From CBDBZL01 sp965213545 (GTDB taxonomy: Bacteria > Pseudomonadota > Alphaproteobacteria > Sphingomonadales > Sphingomonadaceae): a DNA stretch of 64,000 nt. Position 1 is the first letter of the stretch. Each line of letters opens with the position of its first letter. A program made the position numbers and the translations under genes. The notes beneath the pieces are model-generated. The model ran no database searches and had not been told where the DNA came from. It was given only the letters and a program-made list of their open reading frames with translations. The stretch lies in contig CBDBZL010000001.1 in the NCBI GenBank assembly GCA_965213545.1, positions 558,001 through 622,000 on the forward strand, read 5' to 3'. This document shows positions 1 to 10,892 of the stretch, in pieces.

Positions 1-337
1 GCGGACCGGGAACGCCATCGAGCTCGAACAGGATACGACCCGGCTTCACCCGTGCCGCCCAGTATTCGACCGCGCCCTTGCCCTTGCCTTGGCGCACCTC
101 GGCTGGCTTCTTGGATACCGGCACATCGGGAAAGATGCGGATCCACAGCCGGCCCTGGCGCTTGATATGGCGCGTGATGGCCCGACGCGCCGCCTCGATC
201 TGGCGCGCGGTGATGCGCTCGGGCTCCATGGCCTTGAGACCATAGGATCCGAAATTGAGCGCAAAGCCGCCCTTGGCCACACCATGGATGCGGCCCTTGA
301 AGGCTTTCCTAAACTTGGTCTTCCTGGGTTGCAGCAT
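1..337 (-). CDS. rplP: 50S ribosomal protein L16, 3' part beyond the window
   Basis: L16 is a large-subunit protein near the A-site/peptidyl-transferase region. The visible 112 codons begin MLQPRKTKF and contain the family signatures GSYGLKAMEP and EVRQGKGKG; the Arg of that loop (about residue 82) corresponds to the arginine that E. coli YcfD hydroxylates. The gene is truncated by the left edge, so its stop and the following rpmC/rpsQ genes cannot be seen. It starts 12 bases after the rpsC stop and is the last visible member of the minus-strand S10 operon. Confidence 0.97.
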   Translation of the reverse strand, partial: MLQPRKTKFRKAFKGRIHGVAKGGFALNFGSYGLKAMEPERITARQIEAARRAITRHIKRQGRLWIRIFPDVPVSKKPAEVRQGKGKGAVEYWAARVKPGRILFELDGVPGP

Positions 338-349
338 CGTCCTATACCC

Positions 350-1045
350 TTAACGCGCAGGCCGGACGCCGGAGGTCTGGGCCTCCATCATCAGCCGGTC
401 ATGCGCCATCGGGTCGTGCGCGAAGATCTCGCCCTTGAAGATCCAGCACTTGACCCCGATCACGCCATAAGCGGTAAGCGCCTCGGCCTCGGCATAATCG
501 ACATTGGCGCGCAATGTGTGCAACGGAACGCGGCCCTCACGGTACCATTCGACACGCGCGATCTCCGCGCCGCCCAGCCGGCCCGCGCAGGTGATACGGA
601 TGCCCTCGGCACCCAGCCGCAGCGCCGACTGCACCGCGCGCTTCATCGCCCGGCGGAACGCGACACGGCGAACCAGCTGGTCGGCAACGCCTTGGGCCAC
701 CAGCTTGGCATCGACCTCGGGCTTCCTGATCTCAACGATATTGAGCTTCACCTCGCTCGCGGTCATCGAGGCAAGCTTGGTGCGCAGCTTCTCGATATCG
801 GCGCCCTTCTTGCCGATGATCACGCCTGGCCGGGCGGCATAGATCGAGATCCGGCACAGCTTGGCCGGCCGCTCGATCACCACCTTCGAGATCGCCGCCT
901 GGGGCATCGATTCGATGATGTACTTACGGATCGCGATGTCTTCCTTGAGCAGCTGGCGGTAATCCGCGCCCTCTGCATACCAGCGCGAATCCCAGGTACG
1001 GTTGATCTGCAGCCTGAGGCCGATCGGGTTGCTCTTGTGGCCCAT
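350..1045 (-). CDS. rpsC: 30S ribosomal protein S3
   Basis: A 231-residue small-subunit protein of the mRNA entry channel. It begins MGHKSNPIGLRLQ, the invariant S3 N terminus, and carries the KH-type RNA-binding segment with PGVIIGKKGADIEKL (about residues 64-78), followed by the C-terminal domain VDYAEAEALTAYGVIGVKCW. The frame stays open upstream of this ATG, but family alignment fixes the start: the ATG overlaps the rplV stop by one base (TAATG), indicating translational coupling. Length is normal for alphaproteobacteria. Confidence 0.98.
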   Translation of the reverse strand: MGHKSNPIGLRLQINRTWDSRWYAEGADYRQLLKEDIAIRKYIIESMPQAAISKVVIERPAKLCRISIYAARPGVIIGKKGADIEKLRTKLASMTASEVKLNIVEIRKPEVDAKLVAQGVADQLVRRVAFRRAMKRAVQSALRLGAEGIRITCAGRLGGAEIARVEWYREGRVPLHTLRANVDYAEAEALTAYGVIGVKCWIFKGEIFAHDPMAHDRLMMEAQTSGVRPAR

Positions 1046-1425
1046 TACGCCTCTTCCTCTTGTTCGCGCACGACGATCCTGAGCCTGCTGAAGGGCTTGA
1101 GGATCCGCGTCGACTTGCCGCGCCCGCGCGTGGCGAAGCGCTTCATCGTCACCGACTTGCCCACGCTTGCCTCGGCCACCACCAGCGCATCGACATCCAG
1201 GTCGTGGTTGTTCTCGGCATTGGCAATCGCGGACGCGAGCACCTTCCTTGCGTCGACCGCCATCGCCCGCTTGGAAAAGGCCAGAATGTTCATCGCCTCC
1301 TCGGCCTTGCGTCCGCGGATGAGGCCGGCGACCAGGTTGAGCTTCTGCGCCGAACCCCGGATGGTGGTGCCCACCGCCAGCGCCTCGGTCTCGCCAACGC
1401 GGCGGGGGGCTTTCTGCTTGCTCAT
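1045..1425 (-). CDS. rplV: 50S ribosomal protein L22
   Basis: L22 lines the exit tunnel with L4. The 126-residue protein has the family core LNLVAGLIRGRKAEEAMNIL and, near the C terminus, the tunnel-loop region with RFATRGRGKSTRILKP. The start ATG overlaps the rpsS stop (ATGA), and its stop overlaps the rpsC start, so the three genes are tightly coupled. It ends in a short acidic tail (REQEEEA). Confidence 0.98.
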   Translation of the reverse strand: MSKQKAPRRVGETEALAVGTTIRGSAQKLNLVAGLIRGRKAEEAMNILAFSKRAMAVDARKVLASAIANAENNHDLDVDALVVAEASVGKSVTMKRFATRGRGKSTRILKPFSRLRIVVREQEEEA

Positions 1426-1700
1426 CAGCGCTTGCCCTTCTTGTCGGCCGCATGGCCGGGAAAGTTGCGCGTGGGCGCGAACTCGCCGAGCTTGTGACCG
1501 ACCATGTCCTCATTGACCGCGACGGGGATGAACTTCTGGCCGTTATAGACACTGAAGGTCAGCCCCACGAAGTCGGGCAATATGGTCGACCGGCGCGACC
1601 AGGTTTTGATCGGCTTGGTGTTGCTGGCCTCTTGCTGCTCCTGCGCCTTCTTCAACAGGTGCAGGTCGACGAACGGGCCTTTCCAGACGGATCGTGCCAT
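1425..1700 (-). CDS. rpsS: 30S ribosomal protein S19
   Basis: S19 sits in the head of the 30S subunit with S13. The 91-residue protein begins MARSVWKGPFVD and shows the conserved core IKTWSRRSTILPDFVG and NEDMVGHKLGEFAPTR. The frame continues open upstream, but the conserved N terminus and the position five bases after the rplB stop fix the start. Its stop overlaps the rplV start by four bases. Confidence 0.98.
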   Translation of the reverse strand: MARSVWKGPFVDLHLLKKAQEQQEASNTKPIKTWSRRSTILPDFVGLTFSVYNGQKFIPVAVNEDMVGHKLGEFAPTRNFPGHAADKKGKR

Positions 1701-1705
1701 GTGCC

Positions 1706-2542
1706 TTACCTCTTCTTCTTCGCGTGGCGCGACCGGATGATCATCTTGTCCGTCTGCTTGTTGTGCCGGGTGCGTGCGCCCTTGGTCGGCTTGCCCCACG
1801 GGGTGACCGGATGGCGGCCGCCGCTGGTCTTGCCCTCGCCGCCGCCATGCGGGTGATCGACCGGGTTCTTGGCCACGCCGCGGGTCAGCGGCTTGCGGCC
1901 CATCCAGCGCTTGCGTCCCGCCTTGCCGAAGTTCTGGTTCTGGTTGTCGGGATTGGACACCGCCCCCACCGTGCCCATGCACGCGGCCGGCAGATAGCGC
2001 TGCTCGCCCGAGTTCAGCCGCACGATCACCATTCCGCGATCGCGCCCGACCAACTGGACATAAGTGCCCGCCGAACGCGCGATCTGGCCACCCTTGCCCG
2101 GCTTCATCTCCACATTGTGGCAGATGGTGCCCACCGGCATGTTGCCCATCGGCATGGCATTGCCCGGCTTGGTATCCACCCGTTCGCCCGCCACCACCTC
2201 GTCACCCGGCGCAAGCCGGCTGGGGGCGATGATATAGGCTAGCTCGCCATCCTCGTACTTGACCAGCGCGATGAAGGCGGTGCGGTTGGGATCATATTCG
2301 AGCCGCTCCACTTTCGCCGGCATGTCCCACTTGCGCCGCTTGAAATCGACGAGGCGATAGCGCTGCTTGTGGCCGCCGCCCTTGCCGCGGCTGGTGACAT
2401 GGCCCTTGTTGTTGCGTCCACCGGTCTTGGTCTTGCCCTCGGTCAGGCTCTTGACCGGCGACCCCTTGTGGAGCGCCGACTTGTCGACCAGGATCAGCCC
2501 GCGTCTGGCGGGACTGGTGGGGTTGTAGTTCTTCAGTGCCAT
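1706..2542 (-). CDS. rplB: 50S ribosomal protein L2
   Basis: L2 is a primary 23S rRNA-binding protein needed for subunit association and peptidyl transfer. The 278-residue length is canonical. It begins MALKNYNPTSPARRG; the C-terminal region contains the invariant segment RGVAKNPVDHPHGGGEGK, whose histidines include the one implicated in peptidyl transferase function. It lies between rplW and rpsS with spacings of only 4-5 bases. Confidence 0.98.
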   Translation of the reverse strand: MALKNYNPTSPARRGLILVDKSALHKGSPVKSLTEGKTKTGGRNNKGHVTSRGKGGGHKQRYRLVDFKRRKWDMPAKVERLEYDPNRTAFIALVKYEDGELAYIIAPSRLAPGDEVVAGERVDTKPGNAMPMGNMPVGTICHNVEMKPGKGGQIARSAGTYVQLVGRDRGMVIVRLNSGEQRYLPAACMGTVGAVSNPDNQNQNFGKAGRKRWMGRKPLTRGVAKNPVDHPHGGGEGKTSGGRHPVTPWGKPTKGARTRHNKQTDKMIIRSRHAKKKR

Positions 2543-2546
2543 CGGA

Positions 2547-2858
2547 TCAGCCCACGCCTTCGGTGATGTCGATCGGGTTCTCGCCGTCCTTGAGCGTCAC
2601 GATCGCCTTCTTGGTGTCGTTGCGCTTGTAGGACTTGCCGCGCCAGCGCTTGGTCTTGCCCTTGACGAGGATGGTGTTGACGCTTTGAACCTTGCGGTCG
2701 AACAGCGCTTCCACCGCGTCCTTGATCTGCGGCTTGGACGCATCGCCGGCCACCTTGAAGACCACCGCGTTGTGTTCGGCCAGCAGCGTCGACTTCTCGG
2801 TGATATGGGGGGACAGGATAACGTCGTAGTGCCGCGCATCCACTGCTTTCTTGGCCAT
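2547..2858 (-). CDS. rplW: 50S ribosomal protein L23
   Basis: L23 lies at the tunnel exit, where trigger factor and SRP dock. The 103-residue protein has the family core HYDVILSPHITEKSTLL and VNTILVKGKTKRWRGKSYKR. Its start ATG overlaps the rplD stop (ATGA) and its stop lies four bases before rplB, so it is embedded in the S10 operon as usual. Confidence 0.98.
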   Translation of the reverse strand: MAKKAVDARHYDVILSPHITEKSTLLAEHNAVVFKVAGDASKPQIKDAVEALFDRKVQSVNTILVKGKTKRWRGKSYKRNDTKKAIVTLKDGENPIDITEGVG

Positions 2859-3523
2859 CAGTCTGCCCCTGCCTGGAGGGCGAAGCGCGCCTCCAGCTTC
2901 TCGACCGCGGCACGGGTCAGCACCAGCGTATCGTGGTTGAGGATATCATAGACATTGGCGCCTTGCGCAGGCAGCACGTCGATCCCGGCGAGGTTGCCCG
3001 CGGCACGGCGGAACCCATCATCGACCGCTTCGCCGTCGATCACCAGCACCTTGCGTCCGCTCCAGCCATTGGCACCCAGCGTTGCAACCAGCGCCTTGGT
3101 CTTGGCCTCTTGCATCGTCAGGTTGTCGACCACGACCAAGCCTTCACCCGACTGATCCATCGCCTTGCTCGAGAGCGCCATGCGAAGCCCCAGGGCGCGG
3201 ATCTTCTTGTTAAGCGACTGCTCGAACTCGCGCTTGCGGGGGCCGTGCGCCTTGCCACCGCCGATGAAGATGGGCGCCCCGCGATCGCCATGCCGCGCGC
3301 CGCCCGAGCCCTTCTGCTTGCCGAACTTCTTGCCCGTGCGCGCCACGTCCGAACGCTCGCGCGCAGGTCGGGCGGTGCCGCGACGGTTCTCGAGCTGCCA
3401 GGTGACTACCCGGTGAAGGATGTCGGCGCGCGGCGCGACGCCGAACACCGCATCGGAAAGTTCGATATCGCCAGAGACCCCGGAAACCGCCGAGCCGTCG
3501 AGCTGCTGGACCTTAACCTTCAC
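2858..3523 (-). CDS. rplD: 50S ribosomal protein L4
   Basis: A 221-residue L4, an assembly protein that also projects a loop into the exit tunnel. Visible signatures are RGTARPARERSDVARTG (extended loop) and GARHGDRGAPIFIGGGKAHGP, followed by LNKKIRALGLRMALS. It uses a GTG start that overlaps the rplC stop (GTGA). In enterobacteria L4 autoregulates the S10 operon; nothing in this sequence shows whether that applies here. Confidence 0.97.
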   Translation of the reverse strand: MKVKVQQLDGSAVSGVSGDIELSDAVFGVAPRADILHRVVTWQLENRRGTARPARERSDVARTGKKFGKQKGSGGARHGDRGAPIFIGGGKAHGPRKREFEQSLNKKIRALGLRMALSSKAMDQSGEGLVVVDNLTMQEAKTKALVATLGANGWSGRKVLVIDGEAVDDGFRRAAGNLAGIDVLPAQGANVYDILNHDTLVLTRAAVEKLEARFALQAGAD

Positions 3524-4428
3524 GACCCCGGCTCCTTGTCCTTGTCGGCGGCCGGCTTGTCACCCGCACCGCCGCCATCCTGGCCCCCGGTCTCGCCAGT
3601 CGCCGGAGTCGTCTCGTCACCCGCACCGGCCTGCTGCTCCTTGAGCAGCTGCTCCTGCTGCTCGGGATCGACCTCGGGCCGCACCTCGTGCTCGGCCGCA
3701 GGCTCAACCATGCCGGCCGGAGCCTCCTCCTGCTCAGGAGCGCCACGCGTCAGATCGAGGACGGCGCCGGGGAACGGCGCATCCTCGGGCAGCGGCAGCT
3801 TGACCGCGTCCCGCACCAGCAACCAGCCATTCTTGGAACCCGGAACCGACCCGCGCACGAACAGCAGCCCGCGCGTCGCATCGGTGCGGACGATCTCCAG
3901 GTTCTGCTGCGTGCGCTGGCGATCACCCATGTGGCCCGCCATCTTCTTGTTCTTGAACACCTTGCCCGGGTCCTGGCGCTGCCCGGTCGATCCGTGCGAG
4001 CGATGCGACAACGACACACCATGCGTTGCCCGCAGGCCACCAAAGTTCCAGCGCTTCATCACGCCGGCAAAGCCCTTGCCCACCGTATGCCCGGTTATGT
4101 CCACCTTCTGCCCGGCGACGAAATGCGCGGCCGAGATTTGTGAACCCACGGGCAGGAAGCCCTCGGCATCGGTCAGGCGGAATTCGGCGACCTTCTGCTT
4201 CAGCCCCACCTCAGCGCGCGCGAACGCCTCGCGCTGCGGCTTGTTGACATTCTTCTGCTTGGCCTCGCCCGCGCCTACCTGGAGTGCGACATAGCCGTCC
4301 CGGTCCTCGGTGCGATGCGCGGTGACCTGGCAGCCCTCGAGCGCAAGCACGGTCACCGGCACATGGCGGCCGTCTTCCTGAAACAGGCGGGTCATCCCGA
4401 CTTTCTTCGCGATCACGCCGGTGCGCAT
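3520..4428 (-). CDS. rplC: 50S ribosomal protein L3 with long acidic C-terminal extension
   Basis: L3 is an early assembly protein reaching the peptidyl-transferase centre. The start is MRTGVIAKKVGMTRLF, although the frame is open eight codons further upstream. The core (residues 1 to about 212) contains GSTGQRQDPGKVFKNKKMAG, with Gln150 at the position methylated by PrmB in E. coli. The remainder, about 90 residues, is a low-complexity acidic tail rich in E, Q, G, A, P and D, predicted to be disordered. This makes the protein 302 residues, against about 210 in E. coli. The gene is preceded by a 252-base spacer with repeats and overlaps rplD by four bases. Confidence 0.96.
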   Translation of the reverse strand: MRTGVIAKKVGMTRLFQEDGRHVPVTVLALEGCQVTAHRTEDRDGYVALQVGAGEAKQKNVNKPQREAFARAEVGLKQKVAEFRLTDAEGFLPVGSQISAAHFVAGQKVDITGHTVGKGFAGVMKRWNFGGLRATHGVSLSHRSHGSTGQRQDPGKVFKNKKMAGHMGDRQRTQQNLEIVRTDATRGLLFVRGSVPGSKNGWLLVRDAVKLPLPEDAPFPGAVLDLTRGAPEQEEAPAGMVEPAAEHEVRPEVDPEQQEQLLKEQQAGAGDETTPATGETGGQDGGGAGDKPAADKDKEPGS

Positions 4429-4549
4429 GACCTTAACTCCTCGCAGAGGCACGAGAGGGATGCCCCCGCGTGCATGTCAGCCCAAGATGTCATGCATCGC
4501 CCCGTCCGGGCTGGTTGCCCTCCTAAAAGAGCGAGACGGGGGACGCAGC

Positions 4550-4668
4550 CCGGCGTAAGCGCCGGCGGTATCCCAAATTTTTCCTCGTCATCCCAGCGAA
4601 AGCTGGGACCGCTTCGTAAAGCACGGTCCAACCGGACCGACGAGACCCCGGATCAAATCTGGGGCCAA
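4550..4668. repeat. Cluster of palindromic hairpins between rpsJ and rplC
   Basis: Three inverted repeats lie in the 252-base rpsJ-rplC spacer. ccggcg-taag-cgccgg is at 4550-4565. tcccagc-gaaa-gctggga at 4591-4608 has a GNRA tetraloop. ccccgga-tcaaa-tctgggg is at about 4647-4664. The second is flanked by CGTCA, as in the dispersed CGTCATCCC palindromes of many alphaproteobacterial genomes, and related elements recur near 10.1 kb and 15.4 kb. They would be transcribed within the operon and form RNA stem-loops. No T-tract follows them in the operon direction, so I do not call them terminators. Confidence 0.6.
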
Positions 4669-4680
4669 AGGCAAACCCGC

Positions 4681-4992
4681 CTAAGCGAGTTTGATCTCGA
4701 CATTCACACCCGCGGCCAGGTCGAGCTTCATCAGCGCGTCGACCGTCTGGGCGTTGGGCTGCACGATATCCAGCAGCCTCTTATAAGTGCGCACCTCGAA
4801 CTGCTCGCGCGACTTCTTGTCGACATGCGGTCCGCGGTTCACCGTAAACTTCTCGATCCGCGTCGGCAGCGGAATGGGGCCCCTGATCAGCGCGCCCGTG
4901 CGGCGCGCCGTGTCCGCAATCTCGCCGGTGGCCTGATCGAGCACGCGGTGATCGAAGGCCTTCAAGCGAATGCGGATATTCTGAGCGTCCAT
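4681..4992 (-). CDS. rpsJ: 30S ribosomal protein S10 (NusE)
   Basis: S10 is a 30S head protein and also the NusE antitermination factor. The 103-residue protein starts MDAQNIRIRLKAFDHRVLDQ and contains the canonical GPIPLPTRIEKFTVNRGPHVDKK segment in two adjoining parts. It is the first gene of the S10 operon proper and follows tuf after a 150-base spacer that contains a terminator-like hairpin. The 252-base spacer to rplC is unusually long for this operon. Confidence 0.98.
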   Translation of the reverse strand: MDAQNIRIRLKAFDHRVLDQATGEIADTARRTGALIRGPIPLPTRIEKFTVNRGPHVDKKSREQFEVRTYKRLLDIVQPNAQTVDALMKLDLAAGVNVEIKLA

Positions 4993-5040
4993 GTCCTGCT
5001 ACCGATGCGAAAGAGCCGTGGACGCCCTCACGGCCTCCAC

Positions 5041-5087
5041 AAAAGAAGAGAGCCGCCCCGCCTTCCGGTTACCCGGATCGGGGCGGC
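5041..5087 (-). terminator. Terminator-like hairpin between tuf and rpsJ
   Basis: Read on the minus strand, a stem GCCGCCCCG pairs with CGGGGCGGC and encloses a second stem CCGG-GTAA-CCGG with a GNRA loop. It is followed by the pyrimidine/T-rich stretch TCTCTTCTTTT (plus-strand positions 5041-5051). It lies 56 bases after the tuf stop. It could be a partial terminator separating str and S10 transcription; the T-tract is interrupted, so strength is uncertain. Confidence 0.6.
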
Positions 5088-5142
5088 CCCTGGAAATCTC
5101 TTCACCGACGAGAGCGATTCCTGCCGGCGAAGCGCGCCTATA

Positions 5143-6318
<1,176 letters not shown>

Positions 6319-6449
6319 AATGTCTTCTTACAACCTCGTGTGCTTCGTAACCGAATTTGTGAAAAATCGCGGGCTTTGCGGGGAATCAGGCGAGCCAGCC
6401 GCCGATCAGGCGCCCGGCCCTAGACGGATCGCCTGACCTGCGCAAGCGC

Positions 6450-8543
<2,094 letters not shown>

Positions 8544-8636
8544 GTGTCTCAACTCCTTAGGATGGCCGTCCTAGCTTGGAGCGGCGCTTGGTGATTCTCG
8601 TTCAAACGGATTGCGGCCGCGATACCGCCGTGTGCG

Positions 8637-9509
8637 CTAGCTGTCGACCTTCTCGCTCGAACGCGGCGCAGGATCGCGTATCGCGCGCCGGGCCTTGACC
8701 AGTCCGCGACGCACGATGGGTGGAACCAGGTCGTCGATCAGCTCGCGGCCGCGCACCTGCCAGTCGCTCGCATCCCGGCTCCCCGGACGCGCGCGGAACT
8801 GGGTGGTGTGGTCGCGCTTGGTATCGTCCCACGTGGCCGTGTAATAATACAGCGCGATCGACTTTCGTGTGCGGCCTTCGGGATGGTTGACCGGGTTGGG
8901 ATTGCCATGATTGCTGTGCGAGGTGGTGTTGAAAATCACGCAGCGATTCGCCTCGGGCACCACCGAACGCACGCACGCCTTCATGCCCGTGTCCCACAAT
9001 TCGAGCTGCCCGCCATATTCATCGCGCCAGTCGTCGTTCAGATAGATGAGCACATTGATCCGGCGTTCCAGATCCATCAGCTTGTGATGGTTGAAGTCGG
9101 CATGCATCGACAAATGCCCGCCGGTGCTGATCTCGTGAAACCCGCCCCCGAAGAAATAGGGGTCGGGGATCAGCCCTTTGATGCCGGTGATGTTTTCCAA
9201 GACCTTAAGGAAGGGACGCGAATTGAAGCTGTAAAACAGGGTGCGGGGCCCCGGCGACAGGTCTTCGGGATTGAACTGGCGCTTTAGCCGCTCCTGCGGA
9301 CGATCGAACACCGTCTGCTCTTCGCTGCGGCTCTGATCGAACTCGGCGATGCACATGTCGATGATGGGGCGCGGCAGGAAATCTTCGATGACCACGTGCG
9401 GGAAGGGCTCGGCGCGATTATACTGCTCGCGAAACTGGGTGCCCGTCTCGCGCACCGCGCTTTGCTCGACCAGTCCGGTGCGAGGGTCCATAGCGTCCAG
9501 AAAGGTCAT
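8637..9509 (-). CDS. 2-oxoglutarate/Fe(II)-dependent oxygenase (prolyl-hydroxylase-like) inside the str operon
   Basis: A 290-residue protein with the double-stranded beta-helix features of the 2OG-Fe(II)_Oxy_3/prolyl 4-hydroxylase-like superfamily. It has the metal motif His136-x-Asp138 (in HLSMHADFN), then INVLIYLNDDW (151-161), YGGQLELWD and the distal His201 in SNHGNP. Arg215 in RKSIALYYY is the likely 2-oxoglutarate-binding residue. A strong GGAGG lies five bases before the ATG. It sits between rpsG (60-base gap) and fusA (93-base gap), so it is almost certainly co-transcribed with S12, S7, EF-G and EF-Tu. Substrate is inference: a ribosomal protein or elongation factor is plausible from context, but family members also modify small molecules and glycans. 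Confidence 0.85.
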   Translation of the reverse strand: MTFLDAMDPRTGLVEQSAVRETGTQFREQYNRAEPFPHVVIEDFLPRPIIDMCIAEFDQSRSEEQTVFDRPQERLKRQFNPEDLSPGPRTLFYSFNSRPFLKVLENITGIKGLIPDPYFFGGGFHEISTGGHLSMHADFNHHKLMDLERRINVLIYLNDDWRDEYGGQLELWDTGMKACVRSVVPEANRCVIFNTTSHSNHGNPNPVNHPEGRTRKSIALYYYTATWDDTKRDHTTQFRARPGSRDASDWQVRGRELIDDLVPPIVRRGLVKARRAIRDPAPRSSEKVDS

Positions 9510-9569
9510 CTCGTCCTCCGTTCGCTTGTCGCGTCGGCACGATTGCAGACTAGTGCTGCGAAGCTGTCA

Positions 9570-10040
9570 CTACCACCGATAATGGCTGAACGCACGGTTC
9601 GCATCCGCCATCCGGTGCGTGTCCTCGCGCTTTTTCACCGCGTTGCCCCGGTTGTTGGCCGCATCCATCAGTTCGGCGGACAGCCGCCCCACCATGGTGG
9701 TCTCGGCCCGTCCGCGCGCGGCGGAGATCAGCCAGCGCATCGCCAGCGCCTGGGCGCGCTCGGGGCGCACCTCGACCGGCACCTGGTAGGTCGCCCCGCC
9801 GACGCGCCGGCTGCGCACTTCCACCGCCGGCTTGATATTCTCGAGCGCGTCGTGAAACACCTGAATGGGGTCCGACTTGGCGCGCGTGTGCACCGTGTCG
9901 AGCGCGCCATAGACGATCCGCTCGGCGGTCGACTTCTTGCCGTCATACATCAGGTTGTTCATGAACTTCGACAACACCTCATCCCCGAACTTGGGATCAG
10001 GCAGGATTTCGCGCTTCTCGGGACGACGACGACGTGACAT
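9570..10040 (-). CDS. rpsG: 30S ribosomal protein S7
   Basis: S7 nucleates assembly of the 30S head and contacts the E-site tRNA. The 156-residue protein starts MSRRRRPEKREILPDPKFGD and contains the family segments FMNNLMYDGKKSTAERIVY, the RRVGGATYQVPVEVRPERAQ loop region and the C-terminal KKREDTHRMADANRAFSHYRW. It is separated from rpsL by a 185-base spacer holding palindromic repeats. Confidence 0.98.
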   Translation of the reverse strand: MSRRRRPEKREILPDPKFGDEVLSKFMNNLMYDGKKSTAERIVYGALDTVHTRAKSDPIQVFHDALENIKPAVEVRSRRVGGATYQVPVEVRPERAQALAMRWLISAARGRAETTMVGRLSAELMDAANNRGNAVKKREDTHRMADANRAFSHYRW

Positions 10041-10086
10041 CGAAAAAAATTCCTTCTTCTCAAACGGATGCCGGCCCCACCCCCTT

Positions 10087-10228
10087 CGTCATCCCGGGCT
10101 TGATCCGGAATCCAGGAGGCGCGCGCGGCGCCTGAAAACCTAACGGACTGTTGCGAGGGTGAAGGTGGATCCCCGACAAGATCGCTCATGGCGATCTTTC
10201 GAGGATGACCTGCCCCCGGGACAGGTCA
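10087..10228. repeat. Palindromic repeat elements in the rpsL-rpsG spacer
   Basis: The spacer contains CGTCATCCCGGGCTTGATCCGG (10087-10108) and, further on, a GTGGATCCCCGACA...GAGGATGAC element, the same motif vocabulary as near 4.6 kb and 15.4 kb. A 7-bp hairpin (tgacctg at 10206-10212 with caggtca at 10222-10228) overlaps the rpsL stop codon. These are transcribed within the str operon. They resemble the dispersed repeats common in sphingomonad intergenic regions. Confidence 0.6.
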
Positions 10229-10597
10229 CTTGGGCCGCTTCGCCCCGTATTTGGACCGGCTCTGCTTCCTGTCCTTGACCCCTTGCGTGTCGAGCACGCC
10301 GCGCAGCACATGATAGCGCACGCCGGGAAGATCACGCACCCGGCCCCCGCGGATCAGCACCACCGAATGCTCCTGCAGGTTGTGCCCCTCGCCCGGAATA
10401 TATGCGATGACCTCGCGCTGGTTGGTCAGGCGCACCTTGGCCACCTTGCGCAGCGCCGAGTTCGGCTTCTTGGGCGTCGTCGTATAGACGCGCGTGCAGA
10501 CGCCGCGCTTCTGCGGGTTCTGCTCCATCGCCGGCACCTTGGACTTGGCCTTGACGGGATCGCGGCCTTTGCGGACCAGCTGATTGATCGTGGGCAT
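10226..10597 (-). CDS. rpsL: 30S ribosomal protein S12, with Arg88
   Basis: S12 forms part of the decoding centre. The 123-residue protein contains CPQKRGVC-type and TTTPKKPNSALRK segments, GEGHNLQEHSVVLIRGG and the DLPGVRYH loop. Residue 88 is Arg (RVRDLPG, codon at 10334-10336), where streptomycin-sensitive E. coli has Lys88; Lys43 is conserved. Asp89 is the RimO methylthiolation site and Pro45 corresponds to the proline hydroxylated in eukaryotic uS12. It is the first gene of the str operon. Confidence 0.98.
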   Translation of the reverse strand: MPTINQLVRKGRDPVKAKSKVPAMEQNPQKRGVCTRVYTTTPKKPNSALRKVAKVRLTNQREVIAYIPGEGHNLQEHSVVLIRGGRVRDLPGVRYHVLRGVLDTQGVKDRKQSRSKYGAKRPK

Positions 10598-10812
10598 TCT
10601 CGCTCTTCACCTGCGGTTTGGCGCTTGGCGGCAGCGGGTGAAGGCATGGGATCGCGCGATCATCGGACGGCGGCTGGACAGCCGGGTCGAGGCAATTCGC
10701 ACGAGCCTGAAACGCTCCACCCGCGCCTTGCAAGCGCCGGGTTACTTTGACGGCTGCCCCTTGGATGATCGGGACGTCACCGGCAATGTTCAGCTCTTAT
10801 CGTTGCGGCGGC

Positions 10813-10841
10813 GGTGTAGGGGAATGGCTCAGAAGGGTCAA
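10813..10841 (-). promoter_or_regulatory. Candidate promoter for the str operon
   Basis: On the minus strand TTGACC (plus 10836-10841) is followed 17 bases later by TACACC (plus 10813-10818), about 210 bases upstream of rpsL. The -35 match is good and the -10 weak. It is the best sigma70-like pair I could see in the 295-base gap between rpsL and the exonuclease gene, which otherwise holds nothing recognisable. Confidence 0.3.
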
Positions 10842-10892
10842 GAGCGGCGCAGACGCATGGCTCGCGTTCCAGAGGCTCCGATAGATGCTGTT

